Assembly: GCF_009727955.1 (NCBI RefSeq)
Contig: NZ_WOBR01000004.1
Coordinates: 1,055,724-1,119,723, forward strand
Length of the DNA stretch: 64,000 bases
From: Aliivibrio fischeri
Lineage (GTDB): Bacteria; Pseudomonadota; Gammaproteobacteria; Enterobacterales; Vibrionaceae
Direction: 5' to 3'
Below, piece after piece: positions 39,139 to 50,211 of the stretch. A program made the position numbers and the translations under genes. The notes below the pieces were generated by a model that saw only the letters and a list, made by a program, of their open reading frames with translations, did no database searches and had not been told where the DNA came from. Within the stretch, counting starts at the first letter, position 1; each line of letters begins with the position of its first letter.

Positions 39139-41169
39139 CTAACTATTCGCTATAAATTGCTTCCTTAAATTATCAATTTCATCTCGAACTTGTGCTGCTT
39201 GCTCAAATTCCAAATCTTTAGCATGCTGATACATCTTACTTTCTAACTTCTGAATCACCTTTTCTAACTGCTGTGGTGACATAGAGCTGTAACCAGCACC
39301 TTCTTCTGCAACTTCAGATAATTTGATCTTAGGTGCAACAACTTTACGTTTATTTTTAGTCATATCACCCAATTCAAGAATATCGGCAACATCTTTCTTA
39401 AGCGCTTGTGGAACAATACCTAATGCTTCATTGTGCAAACGTTGCTTCTCTCTTCGCCTTTCCGTTTCACCAATGGCTTTTTCCATTGAGCCAGTGATCT
39501 TATCGGCATAAAGAATGGCTTTACCTTCTAAGTTACGTGCAGCACGACCAATCGTTTGAATTAACGAACGTTCAGAACGTAAAAATCCTTCTTTATCTGC
39601 ATCTAAAATCGCAACCAATGAAACCTCAGGCATATCCAAACCTTCTCGAAGTAAGTTAATCCCAACAAGAACATCAAACTCGCCTAAACGTAAATCACGA
39701 ATAATTTCAACACGTTCAACTGTATCAATATCTGAGTGAAGGTAACGAACTTTAACACCATGCTCATCAAGGTATTCAGTTAGATCTTCAGCCATACGCT
39801 TGGTTAGTGTCGTAACCAATACTCTCTCACTATTTTTAGTTCGAATACGAATTTCAGATAGCAAATCATCCACTTGTGTCGCAACAGGGCGAACCTCAAT
39901 GATTGGATCCAATAACCCAGTTGGGCGCACCACCTGCTCGGCAATCTCTCCATCTGATTTTTCTATCTCATATTTACCAGGAGTCGCTGAAACATAAATA
40001 GTTTGAGGGGCTAATGCTTCAAATTCTTCAAAACGCAACGGGCGATTGTCTAATGCCGATGGCAATCTAAATCCATACTCCACTAGGTTTTCTTTACGTG
40101 AACGGTCCCCTTTGTACATGGCACCAATTTGAGAAACGGTAATATGAGATTCATCGATAATTAATAAGCCATCTTGTGGTAAATAATCAAACAGGGTTGG
40201 AGGAGCTTCACCTTCAGGACGCCCACTCAAATAACGAGAGTAGTTTTCAATCCCTGAGCAAAAGCCAAGTTCGTTCATCATTTCAATATCAAATTGAGTT
40301 CGCTGAGTGATACGCTGCTCTTCAACAAGCTTATTATTTTCTAGCAATTCTTTTTGTCTAATAGCAAGATCGACCTTGATCTTTTCGATCGCATCCAATA
40401 CTTGCTCACGAGGCGTGACATAGTGCGTTTTAGGGTAGATAGTACAACGTGGCATATCTTTCGTTATGATTGACCCTGTTAGTGGATCAAACTTACTGAT
40501 GCGTTCCACTTCATCATCAAACATTTCAATACGAATCGCTTCATGTTCAGACTCAGCAGGAAAAATATCCAACACTTCTCCACGAACTCGAAATGTACCT
40601 CGTTCAAAAGCCATGTCATTACGCTTATATTGCAATTCAGCTAAACGACGCAGCATATCTCTTTGATTAATAATGTCACCACGGCGTAAATGCAGCATCA
40701 TACTTAAATAGGCTTTTGGATCACCTAAGCCATATATTGCTGAAACAGAAGCAATAATGATCGCATCTTTGCGTTCTAATAGTGCTTTGGTTGCTGATAA
40801 ACGCATTTGCTCAATGTGTTCATTAACCGACGAATCTTTTTCAATGAACGTATCAGTTGTCGGTACGTAAGCTTCTGGTTGGTAATAATCAAAATAAGAA
40901 ACAAAATATTCAACGGCATTATTTGGAAAGAAAGCTTTCATTTCACCATATAACTGTGCCGCTAATGTTTTGTTATGAGCCATAATGATCGTCGGGCGAC
41001 CAGAATGAGCAATAACATTAGCAAGAGTAAATGTTTTACCTGAACCAGTAACCCCAAGTAACGTTTGATGAGCTAACCCATTTTCAAGACCTTCATTAAG
41101 TGTTTTTATCGCTTGAGGTTGATCGCCCGCAGGTTGATAATTAGATACGAGTTCATACGCACTAGACAT
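39139..41169 (-). CDS. uvrB: UvrABC system protein B
   Basis: A 676-residue excision-repair helicase that loads on damage with UvrA and positions UvrC. Walker [12 protein letters not shown] is near residues 37-47, the beta-hairpin with [16 protein letters not shown] follows near 90-105, helicase motifs run to about 590, and the C-terminal UVR domain ([12 protein letters not shown]) binds UvrC. I place the start at the ATG at 41169 (MSSAYEL), which aligns with E. coli UvrB and has GGAG nine bases upstream, rather than the GTG five codons earlier. Confidence 0.98.
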   Translation of the reverse strand: MSSAYELVSNYQPAGDQPQAIKTLNEGLENGLAHQTLLGVTGSGKTFTLANVIAHSGRPTIIMAHNKTLAAQLYGEMKAFFPNNAVEYFVSYFDYYQPEAYVPTTDTFIEKDSSVNEHIEQMRLSATKALLERKDAIIIASVSAIYGLGDPKAYLSMMLHLRRGDIINQRDMLRRLAELQYKRNDMAFERGTFRVRGEVLDIFPAESEHEAIRIEMFDDEVERISKFDPLTGSIITKDMPRCTIYPKTHYVTPREQVLDAIEKIKVDLAIRQKELLENNKLVEEQRITQRTQFDIEMMNELGFCSGIENYSRYLSGRPEGEAPPTLFDYLPQDGLLIIDESHITVSQIGAMYKGDRSRKENLVEYGFRLPSALDNRPLRFEEFEALAPQTIYVSATPGKYEIEKSDGEIAEQVVRPTGLLDPIIEVRPVATQVDDLLSEIRIRTKNSERVLVTTLTKRMAEDLTEYLDEHGVKVRYLHSDIDTVERVEIIRDLRLGEFDVLVGINLLREGLDMPEVSLVAILDADKEGFLRSERSLIQTIGRAARNLEGKAILYADKITGSMEKAIGETERRREKQRLHNEALGIVPQALKKDVADILELGDMTKNKRKVVAPKIKLSEVAEEGAGYSSMSPQQLEKVIQKLESKMYQHAKDLEFEQAAQVRDEIDNLRKQFIANS

Positions 41170-41465
41170 TTTATACTGCTCCACTTTCCTACTTATTTTT
41201 ATAAGTCACTACCCTATCAAATCCCTTCTCTTTTTTATAGAAACTCTTAAATAAGAAAAGTTTTCCCCAGAAAAGATTAATTTATAATCAATTTAACTTT
41301 AATCTTTATTTTTACCGTGAATAATCATTACTATTGATAAGTAAAACATATAATAATTGTAAGTCATTGATTTTTGTCGTCAGTTCTCATTGTTTATTTT
41401 ACTTATTAAGTGCTGAGGCTATATTTAATCATGCTTAGAGACAGTTAACAAAGATCCATTAACAT

Positions 41466-41492
41466 AGTTATCCACAGTTTTAGTGGATAACT
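41466..41492. promoter_or_regulatory. Inverted pair of DnaA boxes
   Basis: AGTTATCCAC and GTGGATAACT are perfect 10-bp inverted repeats seven bases apart. The left arm holds a consensus DnaA box TTATCCACA (41468-41476); the right holds TTATCCACT on the other strand. No gene is seen in 41170-41649; it is AT-rich and otherwise holds only the tRNA promoter. Confidence 0.5.
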
Positions 41493-41602
41493 ACCCACAA
41501 CCCTTATCGTCTTTAGCTTAAGAGAGATGTCAATCCTTTTTTACTTAAAATTGTTTTGTTGACCGCAAAATAAACGAACTCATTTTTTTTCAATTTTTAG
41601 TA

Positions 41603-41631
41603 TTGACAGTTTTTTTTAGAATAGATAATAT
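41603..41631 (+). promoter_or_regulatory. Promoter of the tRNA-Asn pair
   Basis: A perfect -35 TTGACA (41603-41608), 17-base spacer and -10 TAATAT (41626-41631), followed by a GC-rich CACGGCCG stretch that resembles a stringent-control discriminator. The first tRNA begins about 12 bases after the expected start site. Confidence 0.75.
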
Positions 41632-41649
41632 CACGGCCGTTTAAACGAT

Positions 41650-41725
41650 TCCCTTTTAGTTCAGTCGGTAGAACGGCGGACTGTTAATCCGTATGTCGCT
41701 GGTTCAAGTCCAGCAAAGGGAGCCA
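41650..41725 (+). tRNA. tRNA-Asn(GTT), copy 1
   Basis: 76 nt with encoded CCA. Acceptor stem TCCCTTT/AAAGGGA, anticodon loop CTGTTAA with GTT, T-loop GGTTCAAGTCC. It differs from copy 2 in compensating acceptor-stem base pairs and one D-loop base. Confidence 0.97.
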
Positions 41726-41785
41726 CATTTAAATGGTTAGGTTGTTGCTCTTTTTAAGCACAGCGTGACTATATAAAAAGTTAAT

Positions 41786-41861
41786 TCCTCTTTAGTTCAG
41801 TTGGTAGAACGGCGGACTGTTAATCCGTATGTCGCTGGTTCAAGTCCAGCAAGAGGAGCCA
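41786..41861 (+). tRNA. tRNA-Asn(GTT), copy 2
   Basis: 76 nt with encoded CCA. Acceptor stem TCCTCTT/AAGAGGA, anticodon GTT, body nearly identical to copy 1. It lies 60 bases after copy 1, in one transcript ending at the terminator just downstream. Confidence 0.97.
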
Positions 41862-41866
41862 CTTTT

Positions 41867-41899
41867 AAAAGCCTTGTCTAACGACGAGGCTTTTTTTTT
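41867..41899 (+). terminator. Terminator of the tRNA-Asn transcript
   Basis: AGCCTTGTC and GACGAGGCT pair with one wobble around TAAC, followed by nine T residues, six bases past the CCA of the second tRNA. Confidence 0.9.
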
Positions 41900-41995
41900 A
41901 CTTAAAATATTAAAAACCTATTCTTTCTAAGGTTGTTATCACGCGCTTAAAGTCCGATAATAACCAGATCATCTATTATCATAAAAATCATTGGC

Positions 41996-42577
41996 ATGAC
42001 TGAGTATCTCTTACTACTTATTGGTACCGTTCTAGTAAACAACTTTGTACTAGTTAAGTTCTTAGGACTTTGTCCATTTATGGGCGTTTCTAAAAAACTA
42101 GAAAGTGCTATCGGAATGGGCCTAGCGACCACATTTGTTCTTACCTTAGCATCAGTATGTTCGTACCTTGTCGAAACATATATTTTATCTCCGCTAGGAA
42201 TTGAATACCTTAGAACAATGAGCTTCATTCTTGTTATTGCTGTTGTTGTGCAATTTACTGAAATGGTAGTACACAAAACAAGCCCGACGTTATATCGCGT
42301 GCTGGGTATTTTCTTGCCGTTAATTACAACTAACTGTGCGGTTCTTGGTGTCGCTTTACTTAATGTAACTGAAAATCATAATTTCGTAGAATCTATTATC
42401 TATGGTTTTGGTGCTGCCGTTGGTTTTTCTTTAGTACTTATCTTATTTTCTGCAATGCGTGAACGAATTGCTGCTGCCGATGTACCTTTGCCTTTTAAAG
42501 GTGCTTCTATTGCGATGATCACTGCAGGTTTAATGTCTTTAGCCTTTATGGGCTTTACTGGTTTAGTGAAATTATAA
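41996..42577 (+). CDS. rnfA: Electron transport complex subunit RnfA/RsxA
   Basis: A 193-residue inner-membrane protein with six helices, matching RnfA from its first residues ([33 protein letters not shown]). RnfA and RnfE form the inverted membrane pair that holds a [2Fe-2S] cluster and part of the ion path. First gene of rnfABCDGE. The ribosome site is weak. Confidence 0.97.
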   Translation: MTEYLLLLIGTVLVNNFVLVKFLGLCPFMGVSKKLESAIGMGLATTFVLTLASVCSYLVETYILSPLGIEYLRTMSFILVIAVVVQFTEMVVHKTSPTLYRVLGIFLPLITTNCAVLGVALLNVTENHNFVESIIYGFGAAVGFSLVLILFSAMRERIAAADVPLPFKGASIAMITAGLMSLAFMGFTGLVKL

Positions 42578-42579
42578 AC

Positions 42580-43164
42580 ATGAGTTCAATCTTAATTGCT
42601 GTTATAGCTATTGCTGCTCTTGCCCTAGTATTTGGCTTAATACTGGGGTTTGCATCAATTAAATTCAAAGTTGAGTCCGACCCTATTGTCGAACAAATCG
42701 ATGCGATTCTTCCTCAAACCCAATGTGGCCAATGTGGCTACCCCGGTTGCAAGCCCTACGCTGAAGCTATCGCAAATGGCGATATGATAAATAAATGTCC
42801 TCCAGGCGGTCAGGCTACTATCGAAAAACTTGCTGATCTAATGGGAGTTGACGTTCCTAGCTCAGCTCACGATGAAGAAAAAAGCATTAAAAAAGTCGCT
42901 TTTATTCATGAAGATATGTGTATTGGATGTACTAAATGTATTCAGGCTTGTCCTGTTGATGCCATTGTTGGTGGAACAAAAGCCTTACATACCGTTATTG
43001 AATCGGAATGTACTGGATGTGATTTATGTGTCGCTCCATGTCCAACAGACTGTATTGAGATGATCCCTGTAAAAACAACACCTGATAATTGGAAATGGGA
43101 TTTAAACACTATCCCTGTTGTAAATATTTCTACAGACCAACCTTCTAAATCATCGGAGCTGTAA
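42580..43164 (+). CDS. rnfB: Electron transport complex subunit RnfB/RsxB
   Basis: A 194-residue iron-sulfur protein with an N-terminal membrane anchor (about 2-27), a [4Fe-4S] domain with [15 protein letters not shown] near 47-60, and two ferredoxin-type clusters ([32 protein letters not shown]). It is the entry point for electrons from ferredoxin. It follows rnfA by two bases. Confidence 0.97.
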   Translation: MSSILIAVIAIAALALVFGLILGFASIKFKVESDPIVEQIDAILPQTQCGQCGYPGCKPYAEAIANGDMINKCPPGGQATIEKLADLMGVDVPSSAHDEEKSIKKVAFIHEDMCIGCTKCIQACPVDAIVGGTKALHTVIESECTGCDLCVAPCPTDCIEMIPVKTTPDNWKWDLNTIPVVNISTDQPSKSSEL

Positions 43165-43167
43165 TAC

Positions 43168-45006
43168 ATGTTGTCCATTATCGAACAAATTAAACAAGGC
43201 CAACTGTGGGACTTTCACGGTGGTATTCATCCTGAAGAAAATAAAATAATCTCTAATCAGGCTGCAATTCAACACGCGGGGATCCCTTCTCAACTTGTTC
43301 TTCCCTTAAAACAGCACATTGGTGGAAAAGGTGACATTCTCGTCTCAGTTGGCGATGTAGTATTAAAAGGCCAACCTCTAACACAAGGCAATATTGCTAT
43401 GTGTGTTCCTGTTCATGCCCCAACATCAGGAAAAATCACAGCTATTGAGCCTCGCACTGTAGCGCATCCATCAGGATTAACTGACCTCTGCATAGTAATC
43501 GAATCTGATGGTGAAGATCGTTGGATTGAAGAGCGTACACCAATTGATGACTTTACATCAGTAGACCCTATCGAACTTATCGAGAGAATCCGTCAATCTG
43601 GTATATCAGGAATGGGTGGTGCTGGTTTCCCTACTAGCCGTAAGATTCAAAGTGGTATCGGCAAAGCTGAAATGCTCATTATCAACGCAGCTGAATGTGA
43701 ACCTTACATCACTGCAGATGATCGTTTAATGCGAGAGCATGCTGAAGAGATCATTGATGGTATTAAGATCCTACAACACGTTCTAACACCAAAAGTGTGT
43801 ATCATTGCTATTGAAGATAACAAACCAGAAGCCGTAAAAGCACTTAACCAAGCCGTTAATGACCATGACAATATCATTATTCGAGTCATACCAACCAAAT
43901 ATCCATCTGGTGGTTCACGTCAACTGACAAAAATCATTACAGGACAAGAAGTACCTGCTAATGGCCGCTCAACAGATATTGGGGTCATTGTTCAAAACGT
44001 CGGAACTGTATTTGCCATAAAGCGCGCTATTTGCGATGCCGAACCTCTTATTGAGCGAGTCGTTACTCTAACAGGTAACAGCATGTCAACACCAGGTAAC
44101 CTGTGGGTTCGCCTAGGTACTTGTATTGATTACCTTATGGAATTAGTTGGCTATAAAGCAGATAAGAAACACCCACGTATCATCATGGGTGGTTCATTAA
44201 TGGGCTTTACTTTACCCCATCAGCAAGTTCCAATTACTAAAATTACCAACTGTATTATCACACCAGATAAAAAAGAACTGCCTCTTTACAATCATGAAAT
44301 GGCTTGTATTCGATGCAGTAGCTGTGCTGATGCTTGTCCAACATCATTACTTCCTCAGCAACTATATTGGTACTCAAAATCAGAAGATTATGACAAGTGT
44401 AATGAGTATCATCTTGATGACTGTATTGAATGCGGAGCTTGTGCATATGTCTGTCCTAGTGAAATACCGCTAGTTCAATATTATCGCCAAGCTAAATCAG
44501 AAATTTATTCTCGTAAACAAGATGAATTAGCGGCAGAACGCGCGAAATTACGTTTTGAAGAAAAAAATGCACGTTTGGAACGCGATAAGCTTGAGCGTGA
44601 AAATAAATTTAAGCAAGCAGCTGAAAACCGTCGCAAAGAGATGAAAACAGAGAGTAAAGGTGGTGATGATGCCATCGCTGCCGCTATTGCTCGAGTAAAA
44701 GCACAAAAAGCAGCTCAAGAATCAGGCGTAGCTGCACCAAAACCTGCAGTTGCTGCTGCAATTGCTCGCGCGAAAGCAAAACAAGCTGAGGCCGCGAAAT
44801 CAGAGACTTCAGTACCTGATAATTCGGAAATGGCTAAACTACGTGAAGAACGTAAACAGCAAGCAAGAGAAAGAAAAGCAAAACTAGCAGAAGAAACAAC
44901 AGTAACAGATTCAAATAAATCAGATAAAAAAGATGCAGTCGCAGCTGCTATTGCTCGTGCAAAAGCACGCAAAGCTGCACAAGAAAATAACAAGAAGGAA
45001 GAGTAA
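43168..45006 (+). CDS. rnfC: Electron transport complex subunit RnfC/RsxC
   Basis: A 612-residue peripheral subunit with an NQRA/RnfC flavin-nucleotide domain ([14 protein letters not shown] near 149-162, where FMN/NADH bind) and two [4Fe-4S] motifs, [12 protein letters not shown] and [12 protein letters not shown] (about 377-430). After residue 440 it has a long charged helix and three Ala-rich repeats of the form AAAIARxKAxKAA (about 493-605), much as in enteric and Vibrio RsxC tails of variable length. Exchanges electrons with NAD(H). Confidence 0.96.
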   Translation: MLSIIEQIKQGQLWDFHGGIHPEENKIISNQAAIQHAGIPSQLVLPLKQHIGGKGDILVSVGDVVLKGQPLTQGNIAMCVPVHAPTSGKITAIEPRTVAHPSGLTDLCIVIESDGEDRWIEERTPIDDFTSVDPIELIERIRQSGISGMGGAGFPTSRKIQSGIGKAEMLIINAAECEPYITADDRLMREHAEEIIDGIKILQHVLTPKVCIIAIEDNKPEAVKALNQAVNDHDNIIIRVIPTKYPSGGSRQLTKIITGQEVPANGRSTDIGVIVQNVGTVFAIKRAICDAEPLIERVVTLTGNSMSTPGNLWVRLGTCIDYLMELVGYKADKKHPRIIMGGSLMGFTLPHQQVPITKITNCIITPDKKELPLYNHEMACIRCSSCADACPTSLLPQQLYWYSKSEDYDKCNEYHLDDCIECGACAYVCPSEIPLVQYYRQAKSEIYSRKQDELAAERAKLRFEEKNARLERDKLERENKFKQAAENRRKEMKTESKGGDDAIAAAIARVKAQKAAQESGVAAPKPAVAAAIARAKAKQAEAAKSETSVPDNSEMAKLREERKQQARERKAKLAEETTVTDSNKSDKKDAVAAAIARAKARKAAQENNKKEE

Positions 45007-45008
45007 CA

Positions 45009-46064
45009 GTGGCCTTTTTTATCACTAGCTCACCCCACGCTCATAGTAAAAAGAGCACAAAACACATTATGAAAATGGTTGCTCTTGCGACCATTCCAGG
45101 GCTATTAGCACAAACCTACTTCTTCGGTTGGGGTAATATCATACAAGTGCTTATTGCTATTTTCACAGCAATTGCATCCGAAGCCATTATTTTAAAGTTT
45201 AGAAAGAGGCCTCTAGCTCCCTATTTAAGCGATAATAGCGCTCTCTTAACAGGTCTATTATTAGCGTTAGCAATTCCACCACTCGCACCTTGGTGGGTAA
45301 CCGTTATCGGTGTTGTTTTCGCTATCGTTATCGCTAAACACTTATACGGTGGTTTAGGACAAAACGTATTTAACCCTGCGATGGCTGCTTATGTTGTCTT
45401 ATTGATTTCATTTCCAGTACAAATGACAACTTGGCTACCAGTAAAAGAACTACTAACAGAAAATATTAGCTTACTTGATTCACTGTGGCTTATCTTCCAT
45501 GGGTTAAGCCAAGATGGTTTCTCAGTTCATCAATTAACTATGAACGTTGATGGTATGACAATGGCTACGCCATTAGATACGATCAAAACAGGATTAAAAT
45601 CAGGACTTACCACCTCTGAAGTGCTTTCCTTGCCTATTTTTAATGGTTTTGCAGGTTTAGGTTGGTTATGGGTTAATGTTGGATTCTTATTAGGAGGTCT
45701 ATTCCTTCTTCAACAACGCTTAATTCATTGGCATATACCGGTTAGTTTTTTAGCCAGTCTATTTATTATTAGCAGTGCATTTGCTTTATTCTCACCAGAT
45801 ACAGCAACATCACCACTGTTTAATCTGTTTTCTGGCGCAACCATGCTAGGGGCATTTTTTATTGCTACGGATCCTGTTTCCGCAGCGACAACACCAAAGG
45901 GCCGTTTATATTACGGAGCTCTAATTGGTGCTTTAGTTTATATCATACGAACTTGGGGAGGTTTCCCTGATGGCGTAGCTTTTGCGGTTTTATTAGCAAA
46001 TATGTGCGTTCCATTAATTGATTACTACACCAAACCAAGAACTTACGGCCATACTAAAGGATAA
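45009..46064 (+). CDS. rnfD: Electron transport complex subunit RnfD/RsxD
   Basis: A 351-residue membrane protein related to NqrB with about nine to ten helices. The covalent-FMN threonine is T187 in the MTMATPLDT segment, the number known for V. cholerae RnfD. It starts with GTG two bases after rnfC. With RnfG it carries electrons across the membrane face and forms the ion channel. Confidence 0.96.
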   Translation: MAFFITSSPHAHSKKSTKHIMKMVALATIPGLLAQTYFFGWGNIIQVLIAIFTAIASEAIILKFRKRPLAPYLSDNSALLTGLLLALAIPPLAPWWVTVIGVVFAIVIAKHLYGGLGQNVFNPAMAAYVVLLISFPVQMTTWLPVKELLTENISLLDSLWLIFHGLSQDGFSVHQLTMNVDGMTMATPLDTIKTGLKSGLTTSEVLSLPIFNGFAGLGWLWVNVGFLLGGLFLLQQRLIHWHIPVSFLASLFIISSAFALFSPDTATSPLFNLFSGATMLGAFFIATDPVSAATTPKGRLYYGALIGALVYIIRTWGGFPDGVAFAVLLANMCVPLIDYYTKPRTYGHTKG

Positions 46065-46068
46065 AACA

Positions 46069-46701
46069 ATGCTAACCACAATGAAAAAAAGTAGCCTTGT
46101 TTTGGCTCTGTTTGCGATAGCAGCAACGGCACTAGTTACCATTACTTATGCATTAACTAAAGATCAAATTGCGTATCAACAGCAACAGCAATTATTGTCA
46201 GTTCTCAATCAAGTTGTTCCTAAAGAGCAACATGATAACGAACTATACAAGGCTTGTATTCTGGTGAAAAATAACGATGCCTTAGGTTCAAAACAAGCTA
46301 TGCCAATTTACCTTGCTTCATTAAATGGTAAACATTCAGGCGCAGCCATCGAGGCAATAGCGCCAGATGGATACAGTGGCAACATTAAAATTATCGTTGG
46401 TGTTGATTCAGATGCAATGGTCACAGGTGTTCGTGTTCTTTCACACCAAGAAACTCCAGGACTAGGCGATAAAATTGATATTAGAATCACTCGCTGGGTC
46501 GATGCATTTTTAGGTAAAACAGTTGAAAGTTCAGAAGATAAAAATTGGGCAGTACAAAAAGATGGTGGCCAATTTGATCAATTTACTGGCGCAACAATTA
46601 CACCAAGAGCGGTAGTTAAAGCGGTAAAAAGAGCAGTTTGGTTCTATAAGACACATCAAGAAGAGCTGCTCACTCTTCCATTGAATTGTGAGACAAAATA
46701 A
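46069..46701 (+). CDS. rnfG: Electron transport complex subunit RnfG/RsxG
   Basis: A 210-residue protein with one transmembrane helix (about 8-28) and a periplasmic FMN-binding domain; the flavinylated Thr is T176 in FTGATITP. I choose the ATG at 46069, with AAAGG nine bases upstream; the longer frame begins inside rnfD. FMN attachment needs ApbE, which is not encoded in this window. Confidence 0.96.
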   Translation: MLTTMKKSSLVLALFAIAATALVTITYALTKDQIAYQQQQQLLSVLNQVVPKEQHDNELYKACILVKNNDALGSKQAMPIYLASLNGKHSGAAIEAIAPDGYSGNIKIIVGVDSDAMVTGVRVLSHQETPGLGDKIDIRITRWVDAFLGKTVESSEDKNWAVQKDGGQFDQFTGATITPRAVVKAVKRAVWFYKTHQEELLTLPLNCETK

Positions 46702-47384
46702 TGGCAAATCATAAAGAATTAATTAAAAACGGTTTATGGGATAATAACCCAGCCCTAGTACAACTATTAGGCCTTTGTCCCTTACTTGCCGTCTCTGCGA
46801 CTGTTACTAACGCACTTGGTTTAGGTATCGCAACCATTCTCGTATTGGTTGGCTCAAACTTAATTGTTTCTTTGGTTCGTCAGTGGATACCACAAGAAGT
46901 ACGTATTCCTGTATTTGTAATGATCATTGCTTCACTAGTAACCTGTGTACAATTACTTATGAATGCCTATGCTTATGGTCTTTATTTATCTCTTGGGATA
47001 TTTATCCCTCTAATTGTGACCAACTGTATTATCATTGGACGAGCAGAATCGTTTGCTTCAAAAAATGATCCCCTTCCTGCTGTTTTAGATGGATTATGGA
47101 TGGGTATGGGAATGACAGCGGTCTTAGTTTTACTTGGTGCAATGCGCGAGATCCTTGGTAATGGCACTTTGTTTGATGGTGCCGATCTTCTGCTTGGTGA
47201 TTGGGCAACTATGTTAAGAATTGAGCTTTTCCATGTTGATAGCCACTTCCTATTAGCTATGCTACCTCCAGGTGCATTCCTTGGTGTTGGTTTTCTTATT
47301 GCTATAAAAAATGTCATTGATAAGAAAATGGCTGATCGTCAACCTAAAGAAAAAGCAGAGATAGAACGAGTTCGTATTTCTTAA
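46701..47384 (+). CDS. rnfE: Electron transport complex subunit RnfE/RsxE
   Basis: A 227-residue partner of RnfA with six helices (signatures [21 protein letters not shown] and [15 protein letters not shown]). It overlaps rnfG by one base (TAATG), closing the operon. nth follows at 58 bases, the order seen in many Gammaproteobacteria. Confidence 0.97.
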   Translation: MANHKELIKNGLWDNNPALVQLLGLCPLLAVSATVTNALGLGIATILVLVGSNLIVSLVRQWIPQEVRIPVFVMIIASLVTCVQLLMNAYAYGLYLSLGIFIPLIVTNCIIIGRAESFASKNDPLPAVLDGLWMGMGMTAVLVLLGAMREILGNGTLFDGADLLLGDWATMLRIELFHVDSHFLLAMLPPGAFLGVGFLIAIKNVIDKKMADRQPKEKAEIERVRIS

Positions 47385-47442
47385 CTGTAACACCATAGGT
47401 TAACCTCATATATCGTGAAAAAGAAAAGGATTTAATTGCTGT

Positions 47443-48078
47443 ATGAATAATGTAAAACGTTTAGAAATTTTAGAGCGCTTACGTTCAGAAAATCCCAATC
47501 CTCAAACCGAACTTGAGTGGTCAACGCCATTTGAATTATTAATTGCAGTACTACTTTCCGCACAAGCAACCGATGTTAGTGTTAACAAAGCAACAAGAAA
47601 ATTATATCCAGTAGCAAATACCCCACAAAACATTTTAGATCTAGGGGTAGATGGACTGAAAACATATATAAAAACCATCGGCTTATTTAATACGAAAGCA
47701 GAGAATGTCATTAAGACCTGTCGTATGCTCATTGATTTACATGGTGGAGAGATCCCTGAAGATCAAGAAGCCTTAGAAGCACTCCCTGGTGTTGGCCATA
47801 AAACAGCAAATGTTGTATTAAACACGGCTTTTGGATGGCCTACGATTGCTGTTGATACCCATATTTACCGAGTATCTAATCGCACTAAATTCGCCATGGG
47901 TAAAACGGTTAATGATGTTGAAAAGAAACTACTAAAAGTGGTTCCAAAAGAGTTCAAATTGGATGTTCACCATTGGTTAATATTACATGGTCGTTATACC
48001 TGTATCGCTCGAAAACCTCGGTGCGGTAGTTGTATGATTGAAGATTTATGTGAATTCAAAGAAAAAACTGAAGATTAA
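47443..48078 (+). CDS. nth: Endonuclease III
   Basis: A 211-residue DNA glycosylase/AP lyase for oxidised pyrimidines, the same length as the E. coli enzyme. Helix-hairpin-helix LPGVGHKTANVVLN contains catalytic K120; D138 follows in AVDTHI. The C-terminal [4Fe-4S] loop is CIARKPRCGSCMIEDLC. It follows the rnf operon and may be expressed with it. Confidence 0.98.
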   Translation: MNNVKRLEILERLRSENPNPQTELEWSTPFELLIAVLLSAQATDVSVNKATRKLYPVANTPQNILDLGVDGLKTYIKTIGLFNTKAENVIKTCRMLIDLHGGEIPEDQEALEALPGVGHKTANVVLNTAFGWPTIAVDTHIYRVSNRTKFAMGKTVNDVEKKLLKVVPKEFKLDVHHWLILHGRYTCIARKPRCGSCMIEDLCEFKEKTED

Positions 48079-48102
48079 TAATATATAAACTGGAGCAAGA
48101 TT

Positions 48103-48519
48103 ATGGCTAATGGACGCATTTTACATACAATGATCCGCGTGGGTAACTTAGATAAATCCATCGAATTTTATACAAAAGTAATGGGAATGGATCTTCTTCG
48201 TCAAAATACGAATGAAGAATACAAATACACACTGGCTTTTCTTGGCTATGGCGATGAATCCCAAGGTGCCGTAATTGAACTTACCTATAACTGGGGCACA
48301 GAAGAATACGACATGGGTACGGCTTTTGGCCACATTGCTATTGGTGTTGATGATATCTATGCAACTTGTGATGCAATTAAAGCTACAGGAGGCAATGTTA
48401 CGCGTGAAGCAGGTCCTGTGAAAGGTGGCTCAACACATATTGCTTTTGTAAAAGATCCTGATGGTTACATGATTGAGTTAATTCAAAACAGCAGCGCATC
48501 AGCGGGATTAGAAGGTTAA
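48103..48519 (+). CDS. gloA: Lactoylglutathione lyase (glyoxalase I)
   Basis: A 138-residue vicinal-oxygen-chelate enzyme that turns the methylglyoxal-glutathione hemithioacetal into S-lactoylglutathione. Metal ligands are in LHTMIRVG (His), VIELTYN (Glu), GHIAIGV (His) and YMIELIQ (Glu). The absence of the inserts of the zinc-type enzyme points to a Ni-type GloA. Clear terminator downstream. Confidence 0.96.
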   Translation: MANGRILHTMIRVGNLDKSIEFYTKVMGMDLLRQNTNEEYKYTLAFLGYGDESQGAVIELTYNWGTEEYDMGTAFGHIAIGVDDIYATCDAIKATGGNVTREAGPVKGGSTHIAFVKDPDGYMIELIQNSSASAGLEG

Positions 48520-48546
48520 TAAATACCTTATAATCTATCTTGCAGT

Positions 48547-48575
48547 AAAAACCTGCGATCTAGGCAGGTTTTTTT
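48547..48575 (+). terminator. Terminator of gloA
   Basis: AAAACCTGC and GCAGGTTTT pair around a seven-base loop, followed by T residues. Confidence 0.85.
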
Positions 48576-48592
48576 ATACACAAAACTTTAAT

Positions 48593-48607
48593 TGATAATG
48601 ATTCTCA
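48593..48607 (+). promoter_or_regulatory. Fur-box-like site
   Basis: TGATAATGATTCTCA matches the 7-1-7 Fur consensus TGATAATNATTATCA at all but one fixed base. It lies 52 bases before the DUF2753 gene, a normal operator position. Confidence 0.55.
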
Positions 48608-48659
48608 GTTAGATTTATCGTGATAATGGAATTCTTAATAAACTAATTGAGGCTTTACT

Positions 48660-49094
48660 ATGATTGAATTATGGGAAAAACATACGTTATTAGCTGAACA
48701 AGCTTTTAAGAATGAGGATTCATGGCGAACCATTCTTCATTATCAGCAAGCCTTTGCTATTTCAGAAGTACTGATAAAGAGAAATGAAGCTAGCTTAAAT
48801 GACCAAATAACCATATCCGTTATCTCTTGTCATAATCTGGCTCAATTTTGGAGAAGCCAAAACGACAGTCGTTTTGAACTAAAATACCTTGAACTCGCAT
48901 CCAAAAAAATATTAACACTCGTACCTCAGTGCCCACATAGCGAGTGTGAATCTTTCGTTGATAATTTAGGTTGTTGCAAGAGTGCATTATTGGATTTTAT
49001 GAAACGCCACCCTAACCCATCAATTGCACGACATATACAACATATTGATACTACAGTTCAGTGTGAGTTAATTGCCAGTTTCAAATTACAATAA
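48660..49094 (+). CDS. DUF2753 family protein
   Basis: A 144-residue soluble, helix-rich protein with two Cys near 101 and 105 (PHSECESFVDN region) and a CC pair (LGCCKSAL); no signal peptide. It resembles the Vibrio DUF2753 family, which has no known function; the N-terminal half looks TPR-like (ILHYQQAFAISEVLI). GAGG precedes the ATG. The upstream Fur-box-like site suggests iron control; the Cys-rich C-terminal half might bind a metal. Confidence 0.8.
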   Translation: MIELWEKHTLLAEQAFKNEDSWRTILHYQQAFAISEVLIKRNEASLNDQITISVISCHNLAQFWRSQNDSRFELKYLELASKKILTLVPQCPHSECESFVDNLGCCKSALLDFMKRHPNPSIARHIQHIDTTVQCELIASFKLQ

Positions 49095-49096
49095 AA

Positions 49097-49124
49097 AAAG
49101 ACGCCTACAATGAGGCGTCTTTTT
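49097..49124. terminator. Bidirectional terminator between DUF2753 gene and motY
   Basis: AGACGCCT and AGGCGTCT pair around ACAATG with an A-run and a T-run on either side. It is placed between the two convergent genes. Confidence 0.85.
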
Positions 49125-49146
49125 ATTACGATTTTACAACGAATAA

Positions 49147-50025
49147 TTAGATAATTGTTCGTCCTAGAGAAATAACAACACGACGGTTTTTATTCTTACC
49201 AATCGGTGTTGCATTATCTGCGATTGGGCGACGTTCACCATAGGAATGTACACGGATACGATCAGCGGGTAAACCAATTGATTCAAAGTAATTTTGTAAT
49301 TTTAACGCACGTCTTTCTGACACTTGTTGGTTCACATTTTTTCCACCACTAGAATCGGTATAAGTGGCAACTAATACTAAATCAACATCTTTCGTGTATT
49401 TAATGAAATCAGCAATTTGAGATAAGCGCTTTTTCGATGCTTTGTTTAATTCGTCACTGTTCTTATCAAAATGCAAAATAGTGAACGAAATATCTTCAAA
49501 GCTATATGGAAGCAAATTCGCTATACACATACTAAACACATTATATTGCTCTTGAAATAAAACAGGTGATAACGCAACTTCAATCATTTGCTTAGGACTT
49601 TGCCAATCAGCATAGGTAAACGTTGGGAAACGACCACTTTCAAGCTCAGCAAGCATAGACCAAGCTGTTGGACCACCAACATAGCCATCAAATTGTTTGA
49701 AGAACTTTAAATTCAACATACTTTCCGCACCATCACCCGGCATCCAGCGAGCTGGCATAGACACAAGATTAACAGCACGAGTTTCACCCATTGGGCGGTT
49801 CATTTTTAGTTCAAAATCCAGATTCATCTTCTTGTTAGCATAAGATGAAAACTGTGCACTACCATAATTAGGAATGTTATGAGACAAACGACACTCTAAA
49901 GGCGAGTTTTCTAACATCGTCCACTTCGATTGCTCTGGCTTAGCGACATAATTCTTATTTGCTAATACAGGAGTAGCAATCAAAGAGCTCACTAATAAAG
50001 CAGATGTAACAAATATTTTTTTCAT
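49147..50025 (-). CDS. motY: Sodium-driven flagellar motor T-ring protein MotY
   Basis: A 292-residue periplasmic protein: signal peptide ending VLA/N, an N-terminal domain that associates with MotX and the basal body (about 25-155), and a C-terminal OmpA-like peptidoglycan-binding domain (about 165-285, with [20 protein letters not shown] and GERRPI). The two-domain layout and the divergent rnt gene match Vibrio MotY, needed for polar flagellar rotation. Confidence 0.95.
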   Translation of the reverse strand: MKKIFVTSALLVSSLIATPVLANKNYVAKPEQSKWTMLENSPLECRLSHNIPNYGSAQFSSYANKKMNLDFELKMNRPMGETRAVNLVSMPARWMPGDGAESMLNLKFFKQFDGYVGGPTAWSMLAELESGRFPTFTYADWQSPKQMIEVALSPVLFQEQYNVFSMCIANLLPYSFEDISFTILHFDKNSDELNKASKKRLSQIADFIKYTKDVDLVLVATYTDSSGGKNVNQQVSERRALKLQNYFESIGLPADRIRVHSYGERRPIADNATPIGKNKNRRVVISLGRTII

Positions 50026-50211
50026 AATACCTAAATCTATGGGTCATGCCGTTGACGATGCTATTAATAAAGCAATAATTAGACCAATAATTACTTACAA
50101 CTGGCCAGTTTCAGTTAGATACTAATAAATATATCTCTATCACACCTTATTTACAGTTTTTATGCTACGGATAATCTGTAATAATAGTCATAACATTTTC
50201 TTACGTACCGA

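Noticed and set aside
41170..41649. Possible replication origin because of DnaA boxes and AT-richness
   Set aside because: Only two boxes are seen, and the neighbours (uvrB, tRNA-Asn, rnf) are not those of oriC1 or oriC2 in Vibrionaceae.
44715..44993. Minus-strand frame opposite the RnfC tail
   Set aside because: Created by the Ala-rich repeats of rnfC; no independent evidence.
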